A DNA stretch of 64,000 nucleotides from contig OX388325.1 in the NCBI GenBank assembly GCA_947579605.1, forward strand, positions 13,697,572-13,761,571. Reading direction: 5' to 3'. A program made the translations under genes and the position numbers. The stretch comes from Athripsodes cinereus (lineage: Eukaryota > Arthropoda > Insecta > Trichoptera > Leptoceridae). Below, in pieces: positions 12,070 through 22,455 of this stretch (the stretch's first letter is position 1; every line of letters begins with the position of its first letter). The notes under the pieces are model-generated. The model was not told where the DNA came from. It worked only from the letters and a program-made list of their open reading frames with translations, and did not search any database.

Positions 12070-12981
12070 TGTGAATTTCATAGCCTTCAAGATTCACCTA
12101 AAGAAAGTTTTTGCTTCAGGGGGTCGGGATGAGTAGGGTTTGTGTTCGATTTGTTGAGAGTCAATTGGAATAATGAAATGAAATAAATAAATATTCTTTT
12201 ACCACTAGGCTATTATTTAAGCATAAATGTTTTTCTGTGTTTTGTATAATTCTTGAATTTTGCTGTGAATGACCGATGTTCATGATGTCTGTATGGTTTT
12301 TCTTCTTTCTTTATTTGATATTCTTATGTTAAGACTTGTGTTGGGGGATAGTTTGTTTTTTTATTTATGAATGTTTGGAAATGTTGTTTCATATAAATAC
12401 ATGATAAAATGATCTGTATTGGTATAATTGTTACTGAGGAACCTAATAAAGTAAATTTATGTTTTGGTTATAATATATTTTGGTTATGTTTTTGGAAAAT
12501 GTATATTTAGTTATGTTTTTGGATAATTTATTTTGGTTATGTTTTATTTTTAATTAGTATCTCTGAATTTATAAGTACAGGTCCACAGTGCGTTGGTTCG
12601 GTTGTATTGTGTGAAATATTATTGTTGTATGTTCGCCGATATTATGTACTTGTAATGGACAGCACGGAGGAATGCATTATATTTATATTGATAAATGGGT
12701 AGGTACGTATGCAATCTAAAATAATATAAATAATATTAGCTGTAGCTATATCATCATAGTGTGCACCTGGTGTGTTGCCAGTTGCCGTGGTTGTACGAGT
12801 AAATGTACCTGCCCATGTTCTATTGATGAGCCTCAAATTGTTCTGAACCTCAAATTGTTATATTATGCTGATAACATTTCTATTGTTTTTAATTATTTAA
12901 GATTTTACTGTATTATTATTTCTTATTTTGTATTGAGGACTGCAAAATGTTTTATGTTTGTTATATAAATGTATTGTAAAA

Positions 12982-12991
12982 GGCAAATGCC
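12982..12991 (+). other. LINE 3'-terminal hairpin
   Basis: GGCAAATGCC between tgtaaaa and gtat, followed by (AAAT)n. The same arrangement occurs at three other LINE ends (45052-45061, 52116-52125 and 60767-60776 on the minus strand), always GGC-4 nt-GCC. It is probably an RT recognition element; this is inference. Confidence 0.55.
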
Positions 12992-13149
12992 GTATATTGA
13001 TTGAAATAAATAAATAAATAAATAAATATTATTGCTATGCATTGAACCTTGATTCTTTTTGAATTTTTCTTTTTACAGAAAGAGGCCCATATCCAACAAG
13101 GGATGCGAGAAGGCTGATGATGATACAATGTAAAATGTAATTTGTAAAT

Positions 13150-13305
13150 ATTGTAAATAAAACTTATTTTTATTATATATTATTATTATGTGTATATATT
13201 ATTGTAAATAAAACTTGATTTTTATGATATATTATTATTATGTGTATATATTATTGTAAATAAAACTTGATTTTTATTATATATTATTATTATGTGTATA
13301 TATTA
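13150..13305 (+). repeat. 52-bp tandem repeat, about 3 copies
   Basis: Units start with attgtaaataaaactt at about 13150, 13201 and 13253. Each contains AATAAA. It lies in the right arm of the P-like element. Confidence 0.8.
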
Positions 13306-13458
13306 TTGTATTTTTTTTTTGTAAAATAAAGGGCTTTTGCCCCCAATGTTGTTTTATTTAAACACCTATCCCTATTGAATCTAACCAGAGACATTAAAAT
13401 CCATCACATGCAAACTGTCAATTGAATGCATAGCCTAACTAGGCGGCCATTTTGAATC

Positions 13459-13495
13459 AGTGTCCTGGCCTTATATTCAGGTGGTGTTGGTCAGA
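13459..13495 (-). repeat. Right subterminal inverted repeat of the P-like element
   Basis: Inverted copy of 6033-6073 with a few mismatches, about 410 bp inside the right terminus. Confidence 0.75.
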
Positions 13496-14104
13496 TGCGC
13501 TTTGATTTTGACACTGTTTTCAAAATGGCGGACGTCGAGATGGAGATCGCGAAGTGTTTATTTTTAGTCGAAAATGTTATAGTAGAGGTTATGACTTATA
13601 AGGCGCCTTTTAATTAAGGAAACAAACGCTACAAACCAACAACAAAGATAACAGCTGTCACGAAGCGGGAAACATTATAAAATGTATAGATTATAAAGTT
13701 TTTACCATAGATACGAACGCCGCGCACATCTGCGCATGCGCAAATCGTTCAATCGGCCGAAAAAGTTGGAAGGTGGTCAACTCGAGACGATATCGTTTCT
13801 ACTGGTTTTTATCGTTTCAGACTAGCTGTCATTTTGTTCACACGGTTCAAATGGCTGGCGATATTTTGGTGCCCTGGCGATATTCGCCAAAGTGAGAACA
13901 CCACATTACGTTCATACCATAGAATGATAAATATACTAAAGTAGTACCTACATCAAATAATAAGCCATTGATCGACGTAGAAATAACTACTTTGAGCGTC
14001 CGTCGGTAGAGGTGCCTGGCGTCGAAAGTTTTGAAAATACTGTGAATACTAGGCTATCCATCAATACTAATGCTAACGTCAAATATAGAAAAAATCTTGT
14101 CTAT

Positions 14105-14490
14105 GGTTGTTTCAATGAAAGGATCTATCATCAAAATTGTGTCGTGTAGTAATCGCTTTCTTCAGTGATCGCTAGTAATCACTATTGATGAAACGTCTAT
14201 TCACAGCTTTTCATTTTGGAGGATCATCTAGAGCAGTGTTCCGCAAAGCGTGTGCCGCGGCACACTGGTGTACCGTGGTCATCAGTTTGTGTGCCGCGGA
14301 AAAAGTCAAGGTTTTGTGAAAATAATACACCTGAAAATAGCTGAGAGCTATAAGAGCGAGACGCTTTGTTACATAAACATTGCTTTTTTCTTTGGTGTTC
14401 CTACCTCTAAAATTTCTTGATTTGATAGGTGTACCTTGAACACAAAAAGTTTGCGGAACACTGATCTAGAGTGTCAACTGAACGTGAATA
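14105..14490. repeat. Dispersed repeat (inverted copy at 48780-48930), split by a hAT MITE
   Basis: 14105-14233 and 14472-14490 match the reverse complement of 48780-48930: shared 'cattttggaggatcatc' and 'ttcatcaaaatt' blocks. The two halves are separated by the MITE at 14234-14463. No coding potential. Confidence 0.6.
14234..14463. mobile_element. hAT MITE, 230 bp, with perfect 8-bp duplication
   Basis: The TIR CAGTGTTCCGCAAA is present at both ends in inverted orientation. The flanks at 14226-14233 and 14464-14471 are both ATCTAGAG. An 8-bp duplication of nTCTAGAn type with CAG-starting TIRs is characteristic of hAT elements. Confidence 0.92.
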
Positions 14491-14599
14491 CCCCTTTAGT
14501 TGTGGTATTATTTATTGCATCTGTATTAGGCACACAGAATTCCATATGAAACCTTATTATAATTAAGGTATTATAAATAAAAATCTATGATTAGGCATA

Positions 14600-14742
14600 G
14601 ACCTACTACATTAACTAATGGATTGATAAACTGAGTTGGTACAGGAACAATGTAGCGTATAAACATGATTTTGTACTTCAATCAAGTGATAATAAGCGAA
14701 AAGAGGCGGGAGAATGATTTTATTATGACTAAAACTGGATAT
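14600..14742. repeat. Dispersed repeat, left half (continues at 17599-17700)
   Basis: Together with 17599-17700 it matches 31905-32068, where it is uninterrupted; shared blocks include 'aaacatgattttgtacttc' and 'cagtaacaacaacaagctt'. It served as the target of the R1-like insertion. Confidence 0.7.
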
Positions 14743-14848
14743 TGAAGAGAGACCCACCTCCACCCGGATATCTCAGGAGTTGTGAACTCCTTTTTATCCG
14801 CATAATTAAACTAAATTTGTCCCCACGGGCGGGCCATTGGGCAGGCCT

Positions 14849-14942
14849 GAGGCCTGAGTCAACAACACACTTACGCGTCACGTTCCCGCTCCGCTAACGG
14901 AGCGGGAACGTGAGACGAAAGTGTGTTGTTGACTCAGGCCTC
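14849..14942. repeat. 94-bp inverted repeat in the R1-like 3' UTR
   Basis: Two arms of about 45 bp, with a few mismatches, surround a 4-nt loop (ctaa). Each arm runs from GAGGCCTGAGTCAACAACAC to CGTTCCCGCTCCG. It is GC-rich against its surroundings. Confidence 0.85.
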
Positions 14943-15428
14943 TGAAGGGCCAACCGGCCAAAACCGCCATCGTGGGAATCTTTTAAGCAACACTCTCTCT
15001 TCAATGTCCCTTTTGAAAGATGTTTATTTAATAAAATATAAAATAATAACAATATAGTTAAAAAAAATATATATAGAACAGGACAAGAATAACACAAGTA
15101 ATAAAATAGATATAATATTGAATAAATGAATTATGTGTACAAATTGGTAGTCACAGAAGGCCGAGGTGAGGTGCCCAGAAACGTGTAATTGGCGTTCTGA
15201 GGGCGCGAGCCCGAGAGCCACCAATGCCTGAATAGTGTGAAAACATTAAACCCTCCCAAAAGGAACATACCTCCCAAACCTACTCTCCACCAAGAGAGAC
15301 ACAGGACGACACAACGAAAACACGAGTTCGCTATTGCGCCAACGCCGCGATGGGCAAAACCAACCCTAAGACCCTTCCATGTCAGGCGGGGGTAAACCCG
15401 GCTGACGCAAAAGCTCCCAACGAGATAC

Positions 15429-17598
15429 TCACACATCCACAAACACCAAAAATGCTATAAGGTTTCTCGGGCATTGCAGAACCTCCCCAAACCATATTGG
15501 TCTGGGAGTGTCTTCACTCATATCGTCTATCATTACATCTCTAGCATCATTCATCACGGAGCACTCCCATTGGATGTGCCCAGCATACTGCGCCCCCAAC
15601 CAACAAACACACCACGGATTCTCCGCTAGGCCAAGGTCATATAACCTGCCCTTAAGATCACCGTGGCCCGTAACAAGCTGGACGGCTTGGTGATTGAGGG
15701 AAAGGAATCGCCTCTTCATTCTCTCACATACATCAGGGAGAAAACTGTAGACCAATCTAGCAGTTCTCCCCCGATCCCACCTATCTTGCCAAACTTCAAA
15801 AGTCCTCTTTCGGATCACGCCGATTGCCCTATTTAGTCCTCTAGTCCCAGGCTCCGCATGAACAGAGATTCCAAGATGTTCAACACTGCCGTCAGCCTTG
15901 AGCTTGCGCCTGGCTACCCCATCTAAAATTTCTAAATCTGCGGGCAACACACCAGCGATGACGGGGAGGCCATCGCTAGCAGCCGTTCGATACGCACCGG
16001 TGACGGCGAGCAGGGGGAGTCTCTGTCCCCTCAAGACCGCCGCGGACACAGAACCAACCTCAAGACGATGCGACCAAACACGAGCACCATAGGTAACCTG
16101 AGCCACATACGTCGCCCGATAAATAGTACGCACATTCCCCGCTTTAAGGCCCCATGTACCACGACTGAGTCTGCGTAAAGTATGAAATAACACTCCCGCT
16201 TTTTCGGCAGTCGCACGCACGTGTGGAAGAAAGGTGAACCCCCTGTCAAGGACAACCCCCAGGTATCGGACTTCATCGACAACCCTGACAGGATGCCCAT
16301 CCATCCGAAGCACTGGGTTCCTGCCCCATCCCAGCACACCCTTCAACCACAGCGCGGAGGTCTTGCTCGGCGAGAAAACAAGCCTGTTCACCCTGCCCCA
16401 CGTTAAGATGCGATCTATCGCGATGCTAAACTTGCTCTCGATTGTACCTCTCGTATCTCCGGAGAGCAAGAGAAGCGCATCGTCAGCATATGCAAAAATG
16501 GTGCACCCAGGCGGCAACTTCATCCTCAGAAGGTCATCAAACAAGACATTCCAAATAACGGTCCAAGAACCGATCCCTGTGGGCAGCCCATGGTGACCTC
16601 CCTCTCAACCAAATGCCCTGCGTGGTGGATTACCACTGACATTTTGCTGAAGTAGCTGCAGACTATGTTATACAGCCAGCGGGGGCAACCCCGTATCCTC
16701 AGCTTGGCCAGGATAAGAGGCCACCACGCATTGTCAAACGCCCCAGTTTTATCCAAGAAGACACCCAGCACATTCTTTTCTCTTCTTTTATCCTTCCATT
16801 TCAGACAAGCTTCGATGGTATGCTCAGTAGAGACCCTGGCTGAAACCGAACTGTTTAGGACTTCCCGGCGCCAGAGCCGACCCAAGCCGGTTCCTCACCA
16901 AAATCTCAAGGATTTTGCCAAAGGAAGGCAGCAGGGTGATCGGTCTGTACGCCTTGAGATCCGACAGAGGCTTGTCATTGCCTTTGGGTATCACTCTGAG
17001 CAAACCTTTCTTCCATACTTTTGGGAAAACACCCTCTTTCATACAACACTGGAAAAGCTGCAGTATCTCCGCTGGACAACTCTTCCAGACGTTTTTAACT
17101 ATCATACCATTGAGTCTGTCAATCCCTGGGGCCTTTTTTGGACCTAATGTTTTGATGATTCCATTCAATACGCTGTGAGTCACGACGCTTGCAGCATCTA
17201 TAGCAGGCGTCGGCAACCTATGGCACGCGTGCCAGGCTTGGCACGCGATGGGGTTCTGAATGGCACTCTACAAAGTAATCAGGGAAATCGCGAAAATATA
17301 ATTTTATGTTATTTTTTTAATAAATATGTTTAAAAGATAAATTTGGTATAAAATTCTTCTCCTCTAGAGCCCCATTATATAATTTAAAATTAAGGCGGCA
17401 CCCTGAATCATATTGGTTGAGTGGCTTGGCACACCACAGCTAAAAGGTTGCCGACCCCTGATCTATAGTCTCACGAGCGTTAGGGCAGCGCACCAGAACA
17501 CGCAACCCTGCATGAAACGGGCTGTCCGTGGACGTCGAGTCATGCGGCACTAACCCATCCAAGAGGGCCCTTAGTATGTCATCAATGCACACAGTTTC
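15429..17598 (-). pseudogene. R1-like reverse transcriptase, frameshifted and interrupted
   Basis: Reading on the minus strand: 17598-17461 is an open N-terminal piece, then a hAT MITE, then 17203-16824 with KKAPGIDRLNG and AYRPITLLP. 16885-16526 has FLDKTGAFDNAWW and CPQGSVLGP. 16544-15429 has catalytic YADD, the thumb, and a C-terminal CVCWLGAQYAGHIQWEC (CCHC-type knuckle), as in R1-clade proteins. Frame changes occur near 16840 and 16540, so no complete enzyme can be made. The upstream endonuclease and ORF1 are missing through 5' truncation. The GC-richer codon usage differs from the flanking DNA. Confidence 0.85.
17204..17460. mobile_element. hAT MITE, 257 bp, with perfect 8-bp duplication
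   Basis: TIRs are CAGGCGTCGGCAACCT at the left and the complement AGGTTGCCGACCCCTG at the right. The flanks at 17196-17203 and 17461-17468 are both ATCTATAG. It is inserted in the R1-like RT and is unrelated in sequence to the hAT MITE at 14234. Confidence 0.92.
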
Positions 17599-17700
17599 AC
17601 TAAAAACTGGATATAGAAAAACACAAGAGGCGCAGTAGGTACGATTCGCAGTAACAACAACAAGCTTTAACTAATTCTCAGCTGTTATCATGTTTACACG

Positions 17701-18366
17701 CCGGAAGAAGAGTAGGATGCCAAAGTCAATAGTGTGACCATGATGTAAATACACAAAAAAATTATAGGATTTAATTAATTTTTATCATTACTTGTGTTGA
17801 AATAATTTAAATCTACACAATATAAAATATTATATCTCCAAGTTATTATTTGCGCGTACCAATACCTACCATCGCATCAATACCATGCGGCTTTTATGGA
17901 TCCACATTATTAGAAATTTTCTGATTAGGGAATGTATGAGGAAAATATATTTTATTACTAATTTATTTATTACAATTCAGGTTTTAAAAACTACTAATTG
18001 ATATATATATATACGACCGTAAACAATTGGAGCAAGACAAGAACAACAAATAACGAATAATAAAATGTAAACAGCAATCAAATTATAACATTTTTATAAT
18101 AAGTTAAATAAAATAATTATATTATAAAAGAAAAAATCAAGGTACTGGAGTTTTGGTCATAATATTGTTAATTTCATCTTTTCATTTATATATTCATGTC
18201 GTGAGCCTCTTACAATACAAAAAAAATCATCTTAAACAACTATCAATGAAAAATATATCTATATATTATATTATATTAAAAACGATACACAAACTCAACC
18301 ACTTAACACACTCAAGTAGGAAATAATGTCGTTGATATTTTGCTACCTACCAAACATTATAACTTA
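17701..18366. other. No recognisable feature
   Basis: Very AT-rich. No third exon for the gene at 18368-18864 and no repeat boundary could be supported. Confidence 0.3.
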
Positions 18367-18367
18367 C

Positions 18368-18864
18368 AGCTTTGGTAGATACGTTGGACGCTTCATTGTC
18401 ATAAGCATCTACAAGTTTTTCAAAGATCTGAAAAAAATGTAAAGATTCTATTTAAAAAATGCAACAACTGATTTGTGTGTAAATTAATCATAATTATTGA
18501 TTGAAAAAGAAGCGTTGTACAAAAGATTATTAATGAAAATACTTTTTTTTCATCTCTTAACACCACTTCTTGATGGCCGAAGAGTAACGATTATTATAAT
18601 AATATATAATTCTGTAATATATTATATTCTCTAATGACATTATTATAAAATTATTCAAACTAAACGATTATTATAGTTATTAATATTATATATTTGATCA
18701 AAATAAACATTATATTGTTTATTAATAAAAATAACTTAATTAAATAATATAATTACCTTCTTCTTCAACGTTTCACGTTTGTCCTGCATGTGTGTAAAAA
18801 CATTTAAAATGACTTCTTTGGACTGTCCACACAAAGGTCTTCCTTTTCCTAACTTAGAACACAT
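18368..18864 (-). CDS. 5' part of a spliced gene, possibly transposase-derived
   Basis: Exon 1 (18864-18757) starts at ATG and encodes 36 aa beginning MCSKLGKGRPLCGQSKEVIL. It ends AAG|gtaatt. Exon 2 (18427-18368) follows tttttttcag, encodes 20 aa beginning IFEKLVDAYDNEA, and ends at a gtaagt donor. Both introns are phase 0, so the reading frame is kept. The KGRPL...Q.K....V start is reminiscent of the N-terminal helix-turn-helix of some insect transposase-like proteins, but this is a weak recollection. No third exon is visible further along, so the gene is probably truncated. Frame extension upstream of the ATG is possible. Confidence 0.45.
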
Positions 18865-19112
18865 GGTCACACTAAAAAACGGCAAAACAACAAACGTGCA
18901 CTCACTCCGATAGATAGATAGATACGTACTGAAGTGAGAGTGGTGGTGGGTTTCTTTTGTTACTAAAATGACGTTAACCAATCAACGAGTACCATTTACT
19001 AATACATGCATGTACGTAAATACTACACAAGACATTTTGTTTATTTGTTAAATTGGAATCCCTAATTATTGAATTCTACTTTACCCAGGTTATCAGTCCA
19101 TAGATTATAATA

Positions 19113-19304
19113 AGTCTATGTTGTCTGCGGTCATCATAGACATTTATTTCTAAATTAGGTCTACAAGTTTGTCTATGGAATTTGGTTGTCAAAAATTGAC
19201 AGTAGTCAGGTGTATGCGTAACACAGAAAGCATTGTGTCCCGTGGTAAAGATATATTATTAAAATCCTAAAACACGATTACTTTAAGTTAACATCTACGG
19301 AGTT
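19113..19304 (+). promoter_or_regulatory. Conserved 5' flank of the zinc-finger gene
   Basis: Nearly identical to 36642-36829, upstream of the paralogue, so it was copied with the gene. It includes a short palindromic start (catagacatttatttctaa) and ends at the ATG. No TATA box or initiator could be assigned with confidence. Confidence 0.5.
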
Positions 19305-20351
19305 ATGGAGAGATCCAGTGCTGACGAACACAACATTGCAGACTGTCAACAGGCTGATTGTGTCTTGTGTAACATGCTTATATGTGTAACTGAGGATGAT
19401 GATATCGAAGCCTTTTTGGCGATTATCGAAGTGAAACGTGAACCTGTTGAAGAAAACAGCCCTGACATTGGATGTGCAGTTCCGTATGGTGATATTGATA
19501 TAGATGAACCTGATATAAAAGTTGAATGTGAGAAAGCCAAAAATGTGACAGTGGCCAGTACATCGTCCCCACATACAGAGTGTACACCAGGTCCAAGTAA
19601 TCAAACTCAAATAAAGGAAATGAGGCGTAGAAATGTTCGCAATGTGAAAAGCAAGAGGTTGTCAAAAACGTTAATAAGTACATTCATATGTAATATTTGT
19701 TCAAAAAACTTCAGTTCATTAAGCAAAATGAAGAAACATCGAATAAAACACAGTGGCAAAAAGCCTTTTGAGTGTAATATTTGTATGAAAAAGTTTAGTC
19801 AGTCGAGTACTCTTATAAAACATAAAAGAATACATACTGGTGAAAAACCTTTTGAGTGTAATATTTGTATGAAAGAGTTTAGTCAGTCTCATCATTTGGA
19901 AAATCATAAAAGAAAACACAGTGGTGAAAAACCTTTTGAGTGTAATATTTGTATGAAAAAGTTTAGTCAGTCTCATCATTTGGAAAATCATAAAAGAATT
20001 CACAGTGGTGAAAAACCTTTCAAGTGTAATATTTGTATGAAAATGTTTAATCGGCCTGATAATTTAAAAACTCATAAACGAATTCACAGTGCTGAAAAGC
20101 CTTTTGAGTGTAATATTTGTATGAAAAAGTTTAGTCAGTCGAGTACTCTTATAAAACATAAAAGAATACATACTGGTGAAAAACCTTTTGAGTGTAATAT
20201 TTGTATGAAAGAGTTTAGTCAGTCTCATCATTTGGAAAATCACAAAAGAATTCACAGTGGTGAAAAACCTTTTGAGTGTAATATTTGTATGAAAAAGTTT
20301 AGTCAGTCTACTAATTTAGAGAGGCATAAAAGAATTCACAGTTTAGAATAA
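19305..20351 (+). CDS. C2H2 zinc-finger protein, 8 fingers, intact
   Basis: 348 aa from ATG 19305. Residues 1-115 are an acidic N-terminus with a CxxC (DCVLC) and an EVKREPVEEN segment, then a basic stretch (MRRRNVRNVKSKRL). Eight C2H2 fingers follow from about residue 128, each 28 aa with standard linkers such as [11 protein letters not shown]. Fingers 2-3 and 6-7 are near duplicates, so the array grew by tandem copying. It is presumably a nuclear DNA-binding protein; its target is unknown. Sequence just after the stop (to about 20420) still reads like a decayed ninth finger, which means the stop shortened an older array. An AATAAA occurs near 20890. A paralogue lies at 38245. Confidence 0.85.
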   Translation: MERSSADEHNIADCQQADCVLCNMLICVTEDDDIEAFLAIIEVKREPVEENSPDIGCAVPYGDIDIDEPDIKVECEKAKNVTVASTSSPHTECTPGPSNQTQIKEMRRRNVRNVKSKRLSKTLISTFICNICSKNFSSLSKMKKHRIKHSGKKPFECNICMKKFSQSSTLIKHKRIHTGEKPFECNICMKEFSQSHHLENHKRKHSGEKPFECNICMKKFSQSHHLENHKRIHSGEKPFKCNICMKMFNRPDNLKTHKRIHSAEKPFECNICMKKFSQSSTLIKHKRIHTGEKPFECNICMKEFSQSHHLENHKRIHSGEKPFECNICMKKFSQSTNLERHKRIHSLE

Positions 20352-21000
20352 CTTTTCGAGTGTAATATTTGTATAAAAAAGTTTAGACAATCTTATCTTT
20401 TGAATAATCATAATATAATTTAAAATGTTTAATAACTTTTAGAATGAATTTTTCTACGAAAACGTTGAGTCGATTTGGAGAAACATAAAAATATTCACTG
20501 CATGCATTTCGGTATTACAGTTATTATGATTTTAATAAACTTAATATAAAACACATCGAGAATACATGACTTATTCAATATAATACATTCTTTAAAATAT
20601 ATCAACAATAATAATATAAATTATTTTAGCTGAAATAGTGTTTCATAACATTTTGACTTTCCACCCAGTATTGTGTGATTTTCGCATATTAAATAATAAA
20701 AATGTTCCGCAAAACATCATATTGTTAGATATGAACAAACACCGCAACATTGTATCAGAACTATCCTATAAAGTAGCGACGTGAATATATATGTGTATTG
20801 CAAGTTATACACAAAGCGATAGGATATACCTTATTTAAGTAACACATATATATTTATAATGTATGTATATTGCTTAACTGTTATAACAATAAAGCCAATA
20901 TGCAAGCATATACAAGTGTTTTTTATCATTTGCCTTATATGACTTTCTCATCTAACATGCGAATGGAATGCTTTGGAATGCAAATCATCTGTTATTATTA
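20352..21000 (+). other. 3' flank of the zinc-finger gene
   Basis: Contains a decayed finger, the acgataggatatacctt-type motif near 20818, 'aataaagcc' near 20889 and 'gaatgctttggaatgcaaat'. The order matches the 3' flank of the paralogue (41500-42697, then 47033-47220), and comparing the two reveals the insertions in the latter. Confidence 0.6.
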
Positions 21001-21090
21001 GGTATATGAGTCGTAGTTTTAAAGCTTTATATTATTTTGTTAACACTGTTTATGTAATGATGATGTGCAAGAAGAATAAATAAATAAATA
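21001..21090 (+). mobile_element. LINE 3' end fragment with (AAAT)n tail
   Basis: Homologous in inverted orientation to 58864-59000 ('ttgttaacactgtt', 'gatgatgtgcaa', then aataaataaataaa). It interrupts sequence continuous in the paralogous flank near 47165-47190. Confidence 0.55.
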
Positions 21091-21307
21091 TTCAAATGGG
21101 CGACCGAAAACAATTAGTGAACTGACTCTTATGCTATTTGTGTGACAATAAACTAAGTTGGCGACTTATATCGAGTTACGAAAAATTCAAAATCGATCTT
21201 CAAAAATGAGTCACTTTTCGAGTTAATTATTGTATGTATTTTTACGCACTTTCTTATTATTTCTTACTTAAGATGAATTGCTTTTATTTATAAACGTAAG
21301 TATATCA

Positions 21308-22198
21308 TTATATATTATTATTATTTATCGTTTCGAAACCCAGAAAAAAAACAAACTGATCTCCAGACTCAGCTATTATGTTAGTGATACAGGGAGATAT
21401 CTTACTTAAGACAATCTTCTCAAGTAACTTTGGTATACACGATTGAATGCAAATAGGTCTGTAATTAGAGACGCTCTGCTTGTTACCAGTCTTAAAAATT
21501 GGTACGAGATAACTGTGTTTCCAGCATTCTGGGTAAGAACCTAATGTCAATGATTTATTAAAAATAACAAACAATGGGTAGGACAGACTATGCATACATT
21601 TTTTCATAAATAAAGGAGGAACACCATCAGGACCACTACTAGTTTTTGGCTCCAGGCCTCTGATATATTTTACAATATCTTTGATTTCTATATTGATTGA
21701 GGATAAATGCAGGTCATATGTAAGTTCATCATGAGTGCCATGTCCAGTACTATGGGATCCATGATAGACAGAACCAAAAAAGTCCGCAAACAAATTCGCA
21801 ATTCCAGGGAGAGTGTCTACCACCGTATCACCAAATTCCATAGATCTCGGGATTCCCGAGTCCTGCGACCGAAGCGAGTTACTGTATTTGAAAATGTGTT
21901 TGGTATTTATACTAATGGTACTTTCTATGTTGTCTATAAATTTTTTATAACAAGAATCAGCCATCCTCTTACACTCCCTGCGCAACATTTGAAACTGTTG
22001 GTAATCATGGTGCTCCCCAGAGATCTTATAAGCCTTGTGTGCCACCTTCTTTGCCTTGATCTTTTCTATCAACTCATGACTAAACCATTCTGGATAACCC
22101 GATGTACAATAAGTAGTTGAAGGGACAAACTCCGAGATCACCCCCCGAACTATCTCATAAAACCTGTCAACACCACTGCTCAATGGAAGAACCTCCAA
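21308..22198 (-). pseudogene. LINE reverse transcriptase fragment (Jockey/CR1-like)
   Basis: About 296 aa related to the LINE proteins at 8593 and 61235. It shows the linker region before the RT (YPEWFSHELI), then SSGPDGVPPLFMKKC, WKHSYLVPIFK and NYRPICIQS. It stops before the catalytic FADD, so both ends are missing. It is clearly a third related LINE family by divergence. Confidence 0.85.
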
Positions 22199-22369
22199 GA
22201 AAGTGTCATGTTTTTGAAGTTGTACTGTGTAAGAATTAAAGATTTAACTATACACACTAAGGTATTCCTCTATTTGCTCCATTGAGTATTAATCAGTGAA
22301 AAAACTCTCGCGAGTTTTATACAAAAATAAAACTCACAGAACCCGATGCTTAGCAAAAAGGAGGACTTA

Positions 22370-22455
22370 CAGTAGGTAAGGGAGGACGGGAGGACAAAAC
22401 ATAAAAAAAGGAGGACATGTCCTCCTTTTGGATACCATCTGGCAACCCTAGATGG
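22370..22455. repeat. TIR-element end with a 24-bp palindrome
   Basis: A perfect palindrome (22406-22429) is centred on ggacatgtcc and followed by 'ggcaaccctag', typical of CTAGGGTTGCC-type DNA transposon termini. The other end was not found. Confidence 0.4.

Larger units (their letters stand above)
8242..13030 (+). mobile_element. Near full-length non-LTR retrotransposon (Jockey/CR1-like)
   Basis: One long ORF (8593-12069) is followed by an AT-rich 3' region that ends with a small hairpin (12982-12991) and an (AAAT)n tail to about 13027. A 7-bp ATTGCTA occurs at 8235-8241 and again at 13031-13037, so it is a candidate target duplication that would set the 5' end at about 8242. It is inserted in the P-like element. 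'Jockey superfamily' is inferred from the endonuclease and RT motifs; the clade is not resolved. Confidence 0.65.
5905..13905 (+). mobile_element. P-element-like transposon with THAP gene, carrying a nested LINE
   Basis: Ends are paired terminal inverted repeats of about 30 bp: 5905-5937 and 13871-13905 share ttggcgaatatcgccagg after a GGTGTTC terminus. A second inverted pair lies inside (6033-6073 and 13459-13495), matching the terminal plus subterminal repeat architecture known for P elements. A THAP-domain gene sits just inside the left end, as in P and THAP9-type transposases. No clean 8-bp target duplication was found, which suggests age. About 4.8 kb of the interior is a later LINE insertion. 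Confidence 0.75.
14743..17598 (-). mobile_element. 5'-truncated R1-like LINE
   Basis: The flanks actaaa(a)actggatat at 14728-14742 and 17599-17614 form a ~15-bp target duplication, confirmed by the uninterrupted copy of the target near 31960. The 3' end is on the left. Contents in minus-strand order: RT coding (17598 to 15429), a 3' UTR, a strong hairpin at 14849-14942 and the 3' terminus. A hAT MITE interrupts the RT. No endonuclease domain remains. Confidence 0.85.

Noticed and set aside
15508..17178. Several plus-strand frames of 60-160 aa
   Set aside because: Antisense of the R1-like RT, whose minus-strand frames carry the motifs.
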